Positions 43,499 through 53,817 of a DNA stretch of 64,000 bases are shown here, in pieces; position 1 is the stretch's first letter; each line of letters begins with the position of its first letter. Under the pieces are notes generated by a model, which was given only the letters and a program-made list of their open reading frames with translations, made no database searches and was not told the DNA's origin. The translations under genes were made by a program, and so were the position numbers. The stretch spans positions 2,610,501-2,674,500 of the forward strand of contig NZ_CP087106.1 in the NCBI RefSeq assembly GCF_028583545.1, read 5' to 3'. This DNA comes from Methylobacterium sp. NMS14P (lineage in GTDB: Bacteria > Pseudomonadota > Alphaproteobacteria > Rhizobiales > Beijerinckiaceae).

Positions 43499-45274
43499 TC
43501 AGTTCGCCTGGCGGCGGAGGAAGGCCGGGATCTCGAGCTGATCGTCGTCCATCATCCGCGGCTGAGGCGCGAGCCGGCCCTGCGCGTCGAGGTTGCCCTG
43601 GGCCGGGCGGTACTGCGGGACCGCCGGGGCGGCCGGAGCGCGCGGGGCCGGCGGCACGTGGGGCTGCGCCATGTGAGGCTGGGCCATGTGGGGCTGGGCC
43701 ATGTGGGGCTGCGGGGCGGCGGCCGAGGCCGGCCGGGCCGCCGGGGCACCCTCCATGTCCTCGCGGCGACCGCCGAAGCCCACCGTCGCGAGCCGGCGCA
43801 GCAGCGAGGTCCGCTTGGATTCCGGAGCGGCCTCCTCGGCAGCGCGGTTCGCCATGATCTGCGTCTGGGCGATCGGCGGCAGCTCGTGGATCTGCGGCAT
43901 GCGCGGGGCGCGGGCGAGCGGCGTGCCCGTCGGGGCCGCCGGACGCGGCGGCACGAACGGGCCGGCCTCGACGGCGGGCGCCGCCTCGACGCGCTGCGGC
44001 GCGGGGGCCGGGACGAACGGCGCCGCGGCGCGGGCCTGGACCGGGGCGAGCACGACGTCGTCGCGGTTCATCGGCGCGGCGGCCTCGATGCGGCTCTCGA
44101 TCCGCGCCTCGGGGCGCATCTCGGGGGCCGAGAGCGGCGCGGGGGCCGGGGCGGGGATCGGCGCCGGGGCGACCGACTCGGTGCGGATGCTCGGCACCGG
44201 CGAGGCGGCGCGCGAGCGGGCCTCGGCGCGCAGGCGCTCGGCAACCTCGGCGATGCGCTGCTCGGTCTCGGCGATCGCCGGGTTGTTGGGCGAGTTCGCC
44301 GAGATCAGGGCCGGCTCGATGCCGGTGGCGACCACCGACACGCGGATGATGCCGTCGAGGCTCTCGTCGAAGGTCGCGCCCAGGATGATGTTGGCGTCCT
44401 GGTCGACCTCCTCGCGGATGCGGGTGGCGGCCTCGTCGAGCTCGTACAGGGTCAGATCGGAGCCGCCCGTGATCGAGATCAGCAGGCCGCGGGCGCCCTT
44501 CATCGACACGTCGTCGAGGAGCGGGTTGGCGATGGCCGCCTCGGCGGCGCGGTTGGCGCGCTTCTCGCCCGACGCCTCGCCGGTGCCCATCATGGCCTTG
44601 CCCATGCCGCGCATGATCGCCCGCACGTCGGCGAAGTCGAGGTTGATGAGGCCCTCCTTCACCATCAGGTCGGTGATGCAGGCGACGCCCGAGTAGAGCA
44701 CCTGGTCGGCCATCGCGAAGGCGTCCGCGAAGGTCGTCTTCTCGTTGGCGACCCGGAACAGGTTCTGGTTCGGGATCACGATCAGGGTGTCGACCGCGGC
44801 CTGCAGCTCCTGGATGCCGAACTCGGCGGTGCGCATGCGGCGCATGCCCTCGAACTGGAACGGCTTGGTCACGACGCCGACCGTCAGGATGCCCATGTCG
44901 CGGGCCGCGCGGGCGATGACCGGGGCGGCGCCGGTGCCGGTGCCGCCGCCCATGCCGGCGGTGATGAAGCACATGTGGGCGCCGGACAGCTGGTCGCGGA
45001 TCTCGTCGATCACCTCGTCGGCCGCGGCCGAGCCGACCTCCGGGTGCGAGCCGGCGCCGAGGCCCTGGGTGACGCCCAGGCCCATCTGGATCACCCGCTC
45101 GGCCTTCGAGGAGGTGAGCGCCTGCGCGTCGGTGTTGGCGACGACGAACTCGCAGCCCAGCAGGCCCGACTCGATCATGTTGTTGACGGCGTTGCCGCCG
45201 GCGCCACCGACGCCGAAGACGGTGATGCGGGGCTTCAGTTCCCGGATGTCCGGCGCCTGGAGGGTGATGGCCAT
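43499..45274 (-). CDS. ftsZ: cell division protein FtsZ
   Basis: Tubulin-like GTPase forming the Z ring. The 591-residue protein has the GTPase core (about 15-320): [16 protein letters not shown], the tubulin signature [10 protein letters not shown] (109-118), [13 protein letters not shown] and the T7 loop [11 protein letters not shown]. An unusually long Pro/Ala-rich linker (about 330-575) follows, then the conserved tail [12 protein letters not shown] that binds FtsA and others. Four five-residue repeats (QPHMA type) lie in the linker near residues 520-540. It ends the dcw cluster; ftsA is 92 bp upstream. Confidence 0.96.
   Translation of the reverse strand: MAITLQAPDIRELKPRITVFGVGGAGGNAVNNMIESGLLGCEFVVANTDAQALTSSKAERVIQMGLGVTQGLGAGSHPEVGSAAADEVIDEIRDQLSGAHMCFITAGMGGGTGTGAAPVIARAARDMGILTVGVVTKPFQFEGMRRMRTAEFGIQELQAAVDTLIVIPNQNLFRVANEKTTFADAFAMADQVLYSGVACITDLMVKEGLINLDFADVRAIMRGMGKAMMGTGEASGEKRANRAAEAAIANPLLDDVSMKGARGLLISITGGSDLTLYELDEAATRIREEVDQDANIILGATFDESLDGIIRVSVVATGIEPALISANSPNNPAIAETEQRIAEVAERLRAEARSRAASPVPSIRTESVAPAPIPAPAPAPLSAPEMRPEARIESRIEAAAPMNRDDVVLAPVQARAAAPFVPAPAPQRVEAAPAVEAGPFVPPRPAAPTGTPLARAPRMPQIHELPPIAQTQIMANRAAEEAAPESKRTSLLRRLATVGFGGRREDMEGAPAARPASAAAPQPHMAQPHMAQPHMAQPHVPPAPRAPAAPAVPQYRPAQGNLDAQGRLAPQPRMMDDDQLEIPAFLRRQAN
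43655..43714 (-). repeat. 15-bp tandem repeat in the ftsZ linker
   Basis: Four 15-bp units, CATGTGGGGCTGGGC and variants on the plus strand, encoding [20 protein letters not shown] in FtsZ. Units differ at only one to three bases, which points to recent expansion. Confidence 0.9.
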
Positions 45275-45366
45275 GGTGTCGAGCCTCTCGCTAACTGTGC
45301 TGTCCGTGCGACGCCTGGGCGCCGGATTCCCTTCGATCCCCCCGCGCGAGCGGGCGGGCGTGAAAC

Positions 45367-46689
45367 CTAGAAGCTGTCCCGGAGCCAGCGGCCGACCCGG
45401 TTCAGGTAGTTGTCGGTGCCCGTGGCCGCGAAGGCACCGTGCCCGCGCGGCTCGAAGTGCTCGGCATGAGCCACCTGCGGGTAGACGAGCAGGCCGACCG
45501 CCGCCGAGAAGGCCGGACCCTTGGCGGCTTCCGGCAGACCCCGGATGCCGAGGGGCCGTCCGATCCGCACCTGACCCTGGAGGACGCGGCGGGCGACCTC
45601 GGGCAGACCGACGAGCTGGCTGGCGCCGCCGGTGAGGACGACCCGCCGCCCGGCCTGGGCGGCGAAGCCCGCGTCGCGCAGGCGATCGCGCACCAGCTCG
45701 ACCACCTCCTCGACGCGCGGCTTGATGATCCGCACGAGCTGCGAGCGCGGGATGTGGGCCGGCGCCTCGCCCTCGTCTTCGCCGACGCCGTGCACGGCGA
45801 TCATGTCGCGGTCGTCGGAGGGGGTGGACAGGGCCGAGCCGTAGAGGGTCTTCAGCCGCTCGGCCGCCGCCATGCGGGTGGAGAGGCCGCGGGCGATGTC
45901 CATGGTGACGTGGTGACCGCCGACCGCCAGGGCGTCCACGTGGACGAGGTGGCCGCCGGAGAACACGCCGACGCTGGTGGTGCCGCCGCCCATGTCGACG
46001 ACGCAGACGCCCATCTCGGCCTCGTCGTCGACCAGCGCCGAGAGGCCGGCCGCGTAGGGCGTGGCGATCACCGCCTCGACGCCGAGGTGGCAGTGCTCCA
46101 CCGCCAGCATGACGTTGCGGGCGGCCGCGAGCTCGCTGGTGACGACGTGCAGGTCGACGCTGAGCGCCTCGCCGATCATGCCCGACGGGTCGATGACGGC
46201 GCCCTGCCCGTCCAGGGCGTAGCCGGTGGGCAGCGCGTGCAGCACGGCCCGGCCGGGGCTGACGCCGTGGGCGCTCGCGGTCTCGAGCACCCGCTCGACG
46301 TCGCTGCCCGTGACGGTGCCCGAGCGGACGTTCACCCGCGCCTGGAAATGTTGCGAGGCGAGCCGGCCGCCCGACATGTTGACGATGACCGATTGGACCT
46401 CGACCTTGGCCATCCGCTCGGCGGCGTGCACCGCCTGACGGATCGCGCTCTCGGCCGCGGCGAGATCGACGATGGCGCCGCCTTTCAGGCCCAGGGAGCG
46501 CTGGTGACCGATGCCGATGATGCGCGCGAGGTGCGTGCGGCCGCGGAGCGTCGTGAGCGCCTCGGCGGGCTGCAGCTCGGCGATGAGGCAGACCACCTTG
46601 CTCGTGCCGATGTCGAGCACCGAGAGGGTGGTCGAGCGCCGGGCGGAGAGCGGCTTCAAGCGCGGCGTGAGGCCGTGTTGGCTGTGCAT
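45367..46689 (-). CDS. ftsA: cell division protein FtsA
   Basis: Actin-like ATPase that tethers FtsZ to the membrane. The 440-residue protein has the phosphate-1 loop [18 protein letters not shown], the 1C domain, the phosphate-2 stretch [20 protein letters not shown], the adenosine motif [13 protein letters not shown] and the C-terminal amphipathic membrane helix ([11 protein letters not shown]). Gaps to ftsQ (52 bp) and ftsZ (92 bp) are short. Confidence 0.95.
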   Translation of the reverse strand: MHSQHGLTPRLKPLSARRSTTLSVLDIGTSKVVCLIAELQPAEALTTLRGRTHLARIIGIGHQRSLGLKGGAIVDLAAAESAIRQAVHAAERMAKVEVQSVIVNMSGGRLASQHFQARVNVRSGTVTGSDVERVLETASAHGVSPGRAVLHALPTGYALDGQGAVIDPSGMIGEALSVDLHVVTSELAAARNVMLAVEHCHLGVEAVIATPYAAGLSALVDDEAEMGVCVVDMGGGTTSVGVFSGGHLVHVDALAVGGHHVTMDIARGLSTRMAAAERLKTLYGSALSTPSDDRDMIAVHGVGEDEGEAPAHIPRSQLVRIIKPRVEEVVELVRDRLRDAGFAAQAGRRVVLTGGASQLVGLPEVARRVLQGQVRIGRPLGIRGLPEAAKGPAFSAAVGLLVYPQVAHAEHFEPRGHGAFAATGTDNYLNRVGRWLRDSF

Positions 46690-46741
46690 TGACGCTACCG
46701 GGCGCGGGATGCGGGACGGGCGGAGATCGACAGGAAGGGCA

Positions 46742-47695
46742 TCAGCTGGCCGCGCCCTTCTTCTTCGCCTTCTGGGCTTCCGCGCGGGCGGCGGCGGCCT
46801 CCTCGGTCAGGCGCACCACCAGGCGGTCCGGCATGCGCAGGTCCACCGCGATGATGTCCTTCTCGAGCAGGCCGGCCTCGCGCTCGAACCGGACCAGGCG
46901 GGCGAGCGCGGCGGCCGGGTCGGCCTCGGGCAGGCGCACGTCGATGCCGTCGAACTTGAGGGTCCAGCGCCGGCCGGACACGTAGGTGCCGGCCTTGATC
47001 CGCTCGGCGAGCGGCCCGGCGGCGGCGATGAGGGCGAGGTATTCCGGGAGCTTGGTGTTGGCGTCCTCGCCGACCACCAGGGGCAGGCTGGCGTAACGGT
47101 CGTCCCGCATCGCGTCGATGACGGTGCCGTCGGCGGCGATCACGCTGATCTCGCCGTTCTTCTGCCAGAGGGCCGCGGGCTCGCGCTCCACCTGGGTGAT
47201 GGCGATCTCGTTGGGGTAGATCTTCCGGACCGAGGCCTGGGCGATCAACGGCACGCGGAGCAGCCGCTCGCGCACGTCGTTGACGTCGAGGAACGGGACC
47301 GAGGAGCGCCAGTCGATCCCGGCGGCCGCCAGGACCTCGCGCTCGTACATGCGGGAGATGCCCGAGATGGTGACGCGCTCGACGCCGAAGCCGGCGACGC
47401 GCGCGGCGATGTCGAGGGGGCGGCCCTGCTCGGCCACGAAAGCGTCGTAGCGGCCGCTCGCCACGAAACCGGCGAGCGCCACGGCCGCGGCGGACACGGA
47501 GACCGCCACGATTCCGGCGCCGCGGGGCAGGCGCTCGCTCAGGCGCTGACTCGGGCGGGCCCGACGAACCGAGAGCGACCGGGACGTCACGCGGCCGGCG
47601 AGCCGGCCCAGGATCGCGCCGGCGAGGCGCGCGGGACCGCTCCGGCCGGCGGCGTCGCCGCTCAGCGATTCAGGGAAGCGTCCTCCACCATCCAT
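46742..47695 (-). CDS. ftsQ: cell division protein FtsQ
   Basis: Bitopic divisome protein linking FtsL/FtsB to early components. The 317-residue product has a ~75-residue basic cytosolic part, one membrane helix (AGIVAVSVSAAAVALAGFVA) and the periplasmic POTRA domain (VERVTISGISRMYEREVLAA) followed by the FtsQ beta domain (YPNEIAITQVEREPAALWQ). The C-terminus is Lys/Ala-rich. Its ATG lies 34 bp inside the 3' end of ddl, so the two are translationally coupled. Confidence 0.93.
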   Translation of the reverse strand: MDGGGRFPESLSGDAAGRSGPARLAGAILGRLAGRVTSRSLSVRRARPSQRLSERLPRGAGIVAVSVSAAAVALAGFVASGRYDAFVAEQGRPLDIAARVAGFGVERVTISGISRMYEREVLAAAGIDWRSSVPFLDVNDVRERLLRVPLIAQASVRKIYPNEIAITQVEREPAALWQKNGEISVIAADGTVIDAMRDDRYASLPLVVGEDANTKLPEYLALIAAAGPLAERIKAGTYVSGRRWTLKFDGIDVRLPEADPAAALARLVRFEREAGLLEKDIIAVDLRMPDRLVVRLTEEAAAARAEAQKAKKKGAAS

Positions 47696-48585
47696 CGGAC
47701 GAGCTCACCGAAACTCAGGCCCGCATGGGCCGCCATCTCCGGCACAAGGCTCGTCTGGGTCATGCCGGGTTGCGTGTTGACCTCCAGCACCACGAGCAGA
47801 CCGGTTCCACCCGGTGTGTCGTCGTAGCGAAGGTCGGCACGGCTGACGCCCCGACAGCCCAGTGCTTGATGCGCCGTTAACGACAGTTCTTGGACACGCT
47901 GGTAAACATTTGGTTTAAGTTCGGCCGGGAGCACGTGAACCGACCCCCCCGGGGCGTACTTGGCGTCGTAATCGTACCAGTCCCCCGTGGCGGCCTTCAC
48001 CTCGATGACCCCGAGGGCCTTGTCGCCCATCACGCCGCAGGTGAGTTCGCGGCCAGCAATGTAAGGTTCTGCAAGGACTTGCTCGCCGAACGTCCATTCC
48101 TCGGAGGCGAGGATCTGGGGCGGGTGCGAGCGGCCGTCGCGCACGATGATGACACCCACCGATGAGCCTTCCGCGATCGGTTTCACGACGTAGGGTGGCG
48201 GCAGGGGGTGTGTCCTGGCGGCCTCACGACGGTTAACGATCCGGCCCTCGGGCACGTCGACGCCGGCGGCGCGCATGACGGTCTTGGCCCGCTCCTTGTT
48301 CATGGCCAGCGCCGAGGCGAGGACGCCGGAATGGGTGTAGGGGATCTTGAGGATCTCCAGCAGGCCCTGGATGGTGCCGTCCTCGCCGTCCGGTCCGTGG
48401 AGCGCGTTGAAGGCCACGTCCGGCCTGAGCGCGGTCAGCACGGAGGCGATGTCGGGGCCGACATCGACCCGGGTGACCCGGTAGCCCTCCCCTTCGAGCG
48501 CGTCGGCGCAGGCCTTGCCGGAACTGAGGGAGACCTCGCGCTCGGCGGAGGTGCCGCCCAGCAGGACGGCGACGTGCTTGGACAT
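47662..48585 (-). CDS. ddl: D-alanine-D-alanine ligase
   Basis: ATP-grasp enzyme joining two D-alanines for the peptidoglycan stem. The 307-residue protein has VAVLLGGTSAEREVSLSSG at the N-terminus, ALHGPDGEDGTIQGLLE, the ATP-grasp lysine region PYVVKPIAEGSSVGVIIV, EPYIAGRELTCGVMG and VLEVNTQPGMTQTSLVPE with metal ligands. The last ~25 codons overlap ftsQ. A somewhat AT-richer patch within the gene (about 47870-47935) could hold an internal promoter for ftsQ-A-Z, as known in other bacteria. Confidence 0.95.
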   Translation of the reverse strand: MSKHVAVLLGGTSAEREVSLSSGKACADALEGEGYRVTRVDVGPDIASVLTALRPDVAFNALHGPDGEDGTIQGLLEILKIPYTHSGVLASALAMNKERAKTVMRAAGVDVPEGRIVNRREAARTHPLPPPYVVKPIAEGSSVGVIIVRDGRSHPPQILASEEWTFGEQVLAEPYIAGRELTCGVMGDKALGVIEVKAATGDWYDYDAKYAPGGSVHVLPAELKPNVYQRVQELSLTAHQALGCRGVSRADLRYDDTPGGTGLLVVLEVNTQPGMTQTSLVPEMAAHAGLSFGELVRWMVEDASLNR

Positions 48586-48696
48586 CAGGGCACCTCGAAT
48601 AGGTCGGCTTCAATCAGGATCTGGACGCACCCGAACGGTCGCGGTGGCGGCCGAGCGTCGTATCTCGGCCGCACCGGCGCGTCCGGAACACAGTTC

Positions 48697-49623
48697 TTAC
48701 GTCGCGCCGGTGGGCCGGCCGATGCGCCGGATCTCCCAGCGCAGTTCGACCCCGCTGGTGTCCCGGACGCGGCGGCGAACCTCCTCGCCGAGACCCTCGA
48801 TGTCGGCCGCGGTCGCGCTGCCGGTGTTGATCAGGAAGTTGCAGTGCATCTCGCTGACCTGGGCCCCGCCCCGCCTCAGCCCCCGGCAGCCGGCGGCGTC
48901 GACGAGCTGCCACGCCTTGCCGCCGTCCGGGTTGGCGAAGGTCGAACCGCCGGTCCGCTCGCGGATCGGCTGCGCGGCCTCGCGGGCGGCGGTGACCCGC
49001 TCCATCTCGGCCTCGATGGCGACCCGGTCGCCGGCCCGGCCGCGGAAGACAGCGCGCGTGAAGATCACGTCCTCCGGGGCGTCCGAGTGCCGGTAGGAGA
49101 AGCCCATGTCGGCGTGGCCGAAGGTGCGCAACGCGCCCCCGCGGTCGATGCCGCGGGCTTCCACCAGCACGTCGGTGGTTTCGCCGCCGTGCGCGCCCGC
49201 GTTCATGCGGAGCGCGCCGCCGATCGAGCCGGGGATGCCGCGATAGAAGGCGAGCCCGTCGAGCCCGGCCTCGGCGGCCGCCTTGGCGAGGCGCATGTCC
49301 GGGACCGCGGTGCCGACGGTCAGTGTGTCGCCGTCGATCGCGACGCTGCCGAAGGCCTTGCCGCCGAGGCGGACCACGACGCCCGGAACGCCGCCGTCCC
49401 GCACGATCAGGTTCGAGCCGAGCCCGATCACCGTGACCGGCACGTCCGGATCGAGGGACGCGAGCAGGCGGGCGAGATCCTCCTCGTCGGCCGGGGTGAA
49501 CAGGACCTCGGCCGGTCCGCCGACCCGGAACCAGGTGAGGTCGGCGAGCGGCTGGTCGGCGAGCAGGCGCCCGCGGAGGTCGGGCGCGGCGGCCCGGATG
49601 CGATCGTGCAGAGAGGCGGTCAT
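48697..49623 (-). CDS. murB: UDP-N-acetylenolpyruvoylglucosamine reductase
   Basis: FAD enzyme that makes UDP-N-acetylmuramic acid. The 308-residue protein has the FAD motifs [17 protein letters not shown] and [20 protein letters not shown], the catalytic-serine region [16 protein letters not shown] and the final glutamate in [11 protein letters not shown]. The short form is a type II enzyme (lacking the Tyr loop of E. coli MurB). The start at 49623 fits the family; a longer frame upstream is unconserved. murC lies 199 bp upstream. Confidence 0.94.
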   Translation of the reverse strand: MTASLHDRIRAAAPDLRGRLLADQPLADLTWFRVGGPAEVLFTPADEEDLARLLASLDPDVPVTVIGLGSNLIVRDGGVPGVVVRLGGKAFGSVAIDGDTLTVGTAVPDMRLAKAAAEAGLDGLAFYRGIPGSIGGALRMNAGAHGGETTDVLVEARGIDRGGALRTFGHADMGFSYRHSDAPEDVIFTRAVFRGRAGDRVAIEAEMERVTAAREAAQPIRERTGGSTFANPDGGKAWQLVDAAGCRGLRRGGAQVSEMHCNFLINTGSATAADIEGLGEEVRRRVRDTSGVELRWEIRRIGRPTGAT

Positions 49624-49822
49624 CTGTGTGTCTCCCCTCGCCCCGCCCGCGGGGAGAGGGATGCGGCGATCCTGGTGTCGTCGCATCGGGGTTGCGGCGG
49701 ACGCTGCGAGGCCGGGGTCCGGAGAGTCGCCACCGGGTTCATCCTCAGAGCGCAGCCCAGTGTGGACGGTCGACGGCGCCGCCGACCCGACACGCCTCCC
49801 GGGGCGGGCTCACGCACCGCGC

Positions 49823-51229
49823 CTACCGTCCCCGCGCGGCGAGTTCGTCCGGCAGGGCGTAGGCCCACTGGGTGATCGTGCCGGCGCCGAGGCAGACCAC
49901 GTAGTCGCCGGGCTTGGCGAGGTCCGCGATGATCCCGGCGAGTTCCTCCGGCCGCTCCAGCGCCCGGGCGTCGCGGTGGCCGCGGGAGCGGAGGCCAGCC
50001 ACGAGGCTGTCGCGGTCGAAGCCCTCGATCGGCTGCTCGCCGGCCGCGTAGACCGGCGCGACGATGACCGTGTCGGCATCGTTGAAGCAGGTGCAGAAAT
50101 CGTCGAACAGCGACTGCAGCCGGGTGTAGCGGTGCGGCTGCACGATGGCGATGACACCGTGCTCGGTCGAGGCGCGGGCGGCCTTGAGCACCGCCTTGAT
50201 CTCCACCGGATGGTGCCCGTAATCGTCGAAGATCGTCGCGCCGTTCCACTCGCCGGTGCGGGTGAAGCGCCGCTTCACGCCGCCGAACCCGGCGAGCGCC
50301 TGGCGGATCGCGTCCGGCTTCACGCCGAGCTCGTGCGCGACGGCGAGCGCCGCGGTGGCGTTCAGCGCGTTGTGCTTGCCGGGCATCGGCAGGACGAGAT
50401 CCTCCATCTCCATCCGGTAACCGGGGCGACGGTCGCGGATCATCACCCGGAAGCGGCTCTGGCCGCCGCGCAGGTCCACGTCGATGAGGCGCACGTCGGC
50501 CTGCGGGTTCTCACCGTAGGTGATGATCCGCCGGTCCTCGATATGGCCGACGAGGTCCTGCACCACGGGGTGATCGATGCACATCACGGCGAACCCGTAG
50601 AACGGGATGTTGTCGATGAAGCGCCGGAACGCGTCCTTGATCGCGTCGAACGAGCCGAAATGGTCGAGATGCTCGGGGTCGATGTTGGTGACGATCGCGA
50701 CATCGGCCGGCAGCTTCAGGAAGGTGCCGTCCGACTCGTCGGCCTCCACCACCATCCACTCGCCCGCGCCCATGCGGGCATTGGTGCCGTAGGCGTTGAT
50801 GATGCCGCCGTTGATCACGGTCGGGTCGAGGTTGCCGGCGTCGAGCAGTGTGGCGACGAGCGACGTGGTCGTGGTCTTGCCGTGCGTGCCCGCGATGGCC
50901 ACGCAGGACTTGAAGCGCATCAGCTCGGCCAGCATCTCGGCCCGGCGCACGACGGGCAGCCGGCGCTCCCGGGCGGCTTGCAGTTCAGGGTTGTCACGCT
51001 GGATCGCCGTCGAGACCACGACCAGCGCGGCCTCTGCGACGTTGTCGGCGTTGTGGCCCACGAAGGTGCGCATGCCCTTCTCGGCGAGGCGGCGGACATT
51101 GGCGTTGTCGGAGGCGTCCGACCCCTGCACCGTGTAGCCGAGATTGTGCATCACCTCGGCGATGCCGGACATGCCGATGCCGCCGATGCCGATGAAGTGG
51201 ATGGGGCCGAGCTTGTCGGGCAGCTTCAT
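49823..51229 (-). CDS. murC: UDP-N-acetylmuramate-L-alanine ligase
   Basis: First amino-acid ligase of the peptidoglycan stem. The 468-residue Mur ligase has the N-terminal [20 protein letters not shown], the ATP loop [28 protein letters not shown] and the C-terminal [18 protein letters not shown] with the carbamylated-lysine/Mg region between. It is 50 bp downstream of murG on the same strand. Confidence 0.96.
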   Translation of the reverse strand: MKLPDKLGPIHFIGIGGIGMSGIAEVMHNLGYTVQGSDASDNANVRRLAEKGMRTFVGHNADNVAEAALVVVSTAIQRDNPELQAARERRLPVVRRAEMLAELMRFKSCVAIAGTHGKTTTTSLVATLLDAGNLDPTVINGGIINAYGTNARMGAGEWMVVEADESDGTFLKLPADVAIVTNIDPEHLDHFGSFDAIKDAFRRFIDNIPFYGFAVMCIDHPVVQDLVGHIEDRRIITYGENPQADVRLIDVDLRGGQSRFRVMIRDRRPGYRMEMEDLVLPMPGKHNALNATAALAVAHELGVKPDAIRQALAGFGGVKRRFTRTGEWNGATIFDDYGHHPVEIKAVLKAARASTEHGVIAIVQPHRYTRLQSLFDDFCTCFNDADTVIVAPVYAAGEQPIEGFDRDSLVAGLRSRGHRDARALERPEELAGIIADLAKPGDYVVCLGAGTITQWAYALPDELAARGR

Positions 51230-51279
51230 GGGTCGAACCGTCTGGTGGCGGGCCCGCCGGTGCGGAATCCCTCAAGGAA

Positions 51280-52389
51280 TCAGGTGCGGGCGGCCGTCTC
51301 GATGACGACCTCGGCCAGCCGCTCGGCGGCGTCGTGGATGCCCGCGCTTCTGGCCGCATCGGCCGCCGCGGTCAATTTTGCCGGCGTCTCGAAGCAGGCG
51401 GTGAGCTCCGCGGCGAGGCGTTCCGGCGTGAAATCCGCCTGCTTCATCGCCAGCGCCGCGCCGATCGCGTCGAGGGTCGCGGCGTTGGCGGCCTGGTCCT
51501 GGTCGAGGGAGCCGGGCAGCGGCACGAGGATCGCCGGGCGGCCGATCGCCGCGAGTTCCGAGACCGTCGAGGCACCCGAGCGCGAGACCACGAGGTGGCT
51601 CGCGGCCATCCGCGCCGGAAGGTCCTTGAAGAACGGCGCCGCCTCGATCCCGGCGAGCCCCATGGCGAGGTAGCGGTTCTGCACCGCCGTCAGGTCCTCG
51701 GGGCGGACCTGCTGGACGAGGTGCAGCCGGGCGCGCAGCGCGTCGGGCAAGCGGGCGATCGCCTCCGGCACGACCTCGCCCATCACGCGGGCGCCCTGGC
51801 TCCCGCCGAACACCAGGAGCCGCAGGGCGTCGCCCTCGCCGAAAGCGGGATACGGGATTTTGACCGCCTCGATCACCGCGGGGCGGAGCGGGTTGCCGGT
51901 GTGGATCCGCGGGGCGCGGGCCTTGTCGGGCACGCCGCGCACGACCTTGAAGCCGGTGGCGATGGTGCGGGCGCCCCGCGCCAGGAAGGCGTTGGCCCGG
52001 CCCATCACGGCGTTCTGCTCGTGCAGGATCGTCGGCACGCGTAGGATCTGGCCGGCGAGCACCGGTGGAACGGTCGGGTAGCCGCCGAAACCCACGATGG
52101 CGGCCGGGTTGATCCGGCGGATCTCCCTGGCGGCCACGCCGAAGCCCCGGCCGAGCGTGAGCACCGCGCCGGCCCGCTTCAGCGGCGAGCGGCCCGACGG
52201 CGTCGCCGAGGCGATGGTGACGACCTCCGAGGCCGGGAACTCGGACGCGATGGAATCGACCCGGGCGTCGGTGGCGAGCGCCACCCGGATGCCGCGGGCC
52301 CGCAGCGCGTGGGCGAGGCTCTCGGCCGGGAACAGGTGTCCGCCGGTGCCGCCCGCGCAGAGCAGGATCGTGGGCGTGAAGACGGTCAC
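51280..52389 (-). CDS. murG: lipid II synthase MurG (UDP-GlcNAc transferase)
   Basis: Inner-membrane-associated glycosyltransferase that adds GlcNAc to lipid I. The 369-residue GT-B protein has LCAGGTGGHLFPAESLA, VGFGGYPTVPPVLAG, LHEQNAVMGRANAFLA, LVFGGSQGARVMGEVVPE and the donor-site SRSGASTVSELAAIGRPAIL with PGSLDQDQAANA. The GTG start at 52389 overlaps the ftsW stop (GTGA), so it is coupled to the flippase/polymerase gene. Confidence 0.95.
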   Translation of the reverse strand: MTVFTPTILLCAGGTGGHLFPAESLAHALRARGIRVALATDARVDSIASEFPASEVVTIASATPSGRSPLKRAGAVLTLGRGFGVAAREIRRINPAAIVGFGGYPTVPPVLAGQILRVPTILHEQNAVMGRANAFLARGARTIATGFKVVRGVPDKARAPRIHTGNPLRPAVIEAVKIPYPAFGEGDALRLLVFGGSQGARVMGEVVPEAIARLPDALRARLHLVQQVRPEDLTAVQNRYLAMGLAGIEAAPFFKDLPARMAASHLVVSRSGASTVSELAAIGRPAILVPLPGSLDQDQAANAATLDAIGAALAMKQADFTPERLAAELTACFETPAKLTAAADAARSAGIHDAAERLAEVVIETAART

Positions 52390-53552
52390 CGCATCACCCC
52401 GGCGACGGTGGCGGGCGCGGTGCCGGGGGGCTTCTGGCTGAGCATGACGGTGCGGGGCCGCTTGCGGGTCAGTGCGACCAGGAAGCCGGTGCCGAGCGCC
52501 AGCGAGATCAGCGAGGAGCCGCCGTAGGAGACGAACGGGAGCGTCATGCCCTTGGCGGGCATCAGCTGGGTGTTCACCGCCATGTTGATGCAGGCCTGGA
52601 GGCCGAACAGCGTGGTCAGGCCGGTGATCGCCAGCCGCGAGAAGGTGTCGTCGGTGCGCCGCGCCAGCTTGAGGCCGCGCAGCACGATGAAGGCGAACAG
52701 CGCCACGAGGCAGAGGCAGACGATCACGCCGAACTCCTCGCCGGTGACCGAGAAGATGAAGTCGGTATGCGCGTCCGGCAGGTGGCGCTTGGCCACGCCC
52801 TCCCCCGGCCCGGTGCCGAACCAGCCGCCCGAGCGGAACGATTCGCGCGACCAGAAGTCCTGGAAGCCGCCGCCGGAATCCCGGTCGAGGAACTTGTTGA
52901 AGCGCTCGCGGACGTGGTGGAAGAACAGGTAGGCAGCGAACACACCTCCGAGGCCCAGCACGCCGAGGACGGCCACCCAGATCAGGTGGAGGCCGGCCAC
53001 GAAGAACAGCGCGCACCACACCATGGTAATCAGCATGGTCTGGCCGAAATCGGGCTGGAGCAGCAGCGGCACGATGGTGATCGGCAGGAGCAGCAGCGCC
53101 AGGATGCCGCCCGGCATGTCGCGGCGCTGGGCGCCCTCCGAGAAGGCCCAGGCGGCGACGACCACGAAGGCCGGCTTCACGAACTCCGAGGGCTGCAGGC
53201 CGAAGGAGCCGAACTGGATCCAGCGATGCGCGCCCTTGATCTCGGGCCCGAACTTGCCGGCGAGCAGGCACAGGACGACGCCGCAGACCCAGGTGACCAG
53301 CGCGAGCCGCCGGATGCCGCGCAGCGACAGGAACGAGACCGCGCAGATCAGCAGGATGGTCGGCGCGAGGTACATCGCCTGCCGGTTGAGGAAGTAGAAG
53401 GTCGGCAGGCCGATCCGCTCGGCCACCGGCGGGCCGCCGCCCATCAGGAAGACGAGGCCCGCGACCATCAGGGCGAACAGGGCCGCGAGCAGCCCGCGAT
53501 CGACCGTCCACCACCAGTCCGTCAGGGGGGTGCGTTCCGCGCGTGACATCAT
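52386..53552 (-). CDS. ftsW: septal peptidoglycan polymerase FtsW
   Basis: SEDS-family lipid II polymerase for septal wall, about ten membrane helices in 388 residues. Diagnostic SEDS segments: GAHRWIQFGSFGLQPSEFVK, LQPDFGQTMLI, the periplasmic loop with GPGEGVAKRHLPDAHTDFIF, and the C-terminal LPFVSYGGSSLISLALGTG. The ATG at 53552 is preferred (a GGAG lies ~12 bp upstream); a TTG three codons earlier opens the same frame. It is preceded by the opposed chemoreceptor gene, an interruption of the dcw order. Confidence 0.94.
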   Translation of the reverse strand: MMSRAERTPLTDWWWTVDRGLLAALFALMVAGLVFLMGGGPPVAERIGLPTFYFLNRQAMYLAPTILLICAVSFLSLRGIRRLALVTWVCGVVLCLLAGKFGPEIKGAHRWIQFGSFGLQPSEFVKPAFVVVAAWAFSEGAQRRDMPGGILALLLLPITIVPLLLQPDFGQTMLITMVWCALFFVAGLHLIWVAVLGVLGLGGVFAAYLFFHHVRERFNKFLDRDSGGGFQDFWSRESFRSGGWFGTGPGEGVAKRHLPDAHTDFIFSVTGEEFGVIVCLCLVALFAFIVLRGLKLARRTDDTFSRLAITGLTTLFGLQACINMAVNTQLMPAKGMTLPFVSYGGSSLISLALGTGFLVALTRKRPRTVMLSQKPPGTAPATVAGVMR

Positions 53553-53817
53553 GCCGGGCAACGACTCCAGGCCGCGCGGATGCCGATCCGCGCGGGTCGG
53601 CCGGGATCCTCGGCAGGAATGGTAAACGGAGCCTTATGGCCGACGCGTCGGCGCGCGCCGGGCGCGCGACCCGCAGCCGCTGAAATGCTGTATTAAGCAG
53701 GCGCAATACTAGTAAAAAGATACTCTATGTTAATCTTCCCATTGCAACTTCCGGATGTATCCCCCCGGCGGGTCGCGGTGCACCGCGCCCGATCCGCCCA
53801 GCGGAAGCCGGCACGCC

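Noticed and set aside
49624..49822. Small gene between murB and murC
   Set aside because: Frames here are Arg-rich shadows without ribosome sites or conserved motifs; nothing recognisable is seen in the 199 bp.
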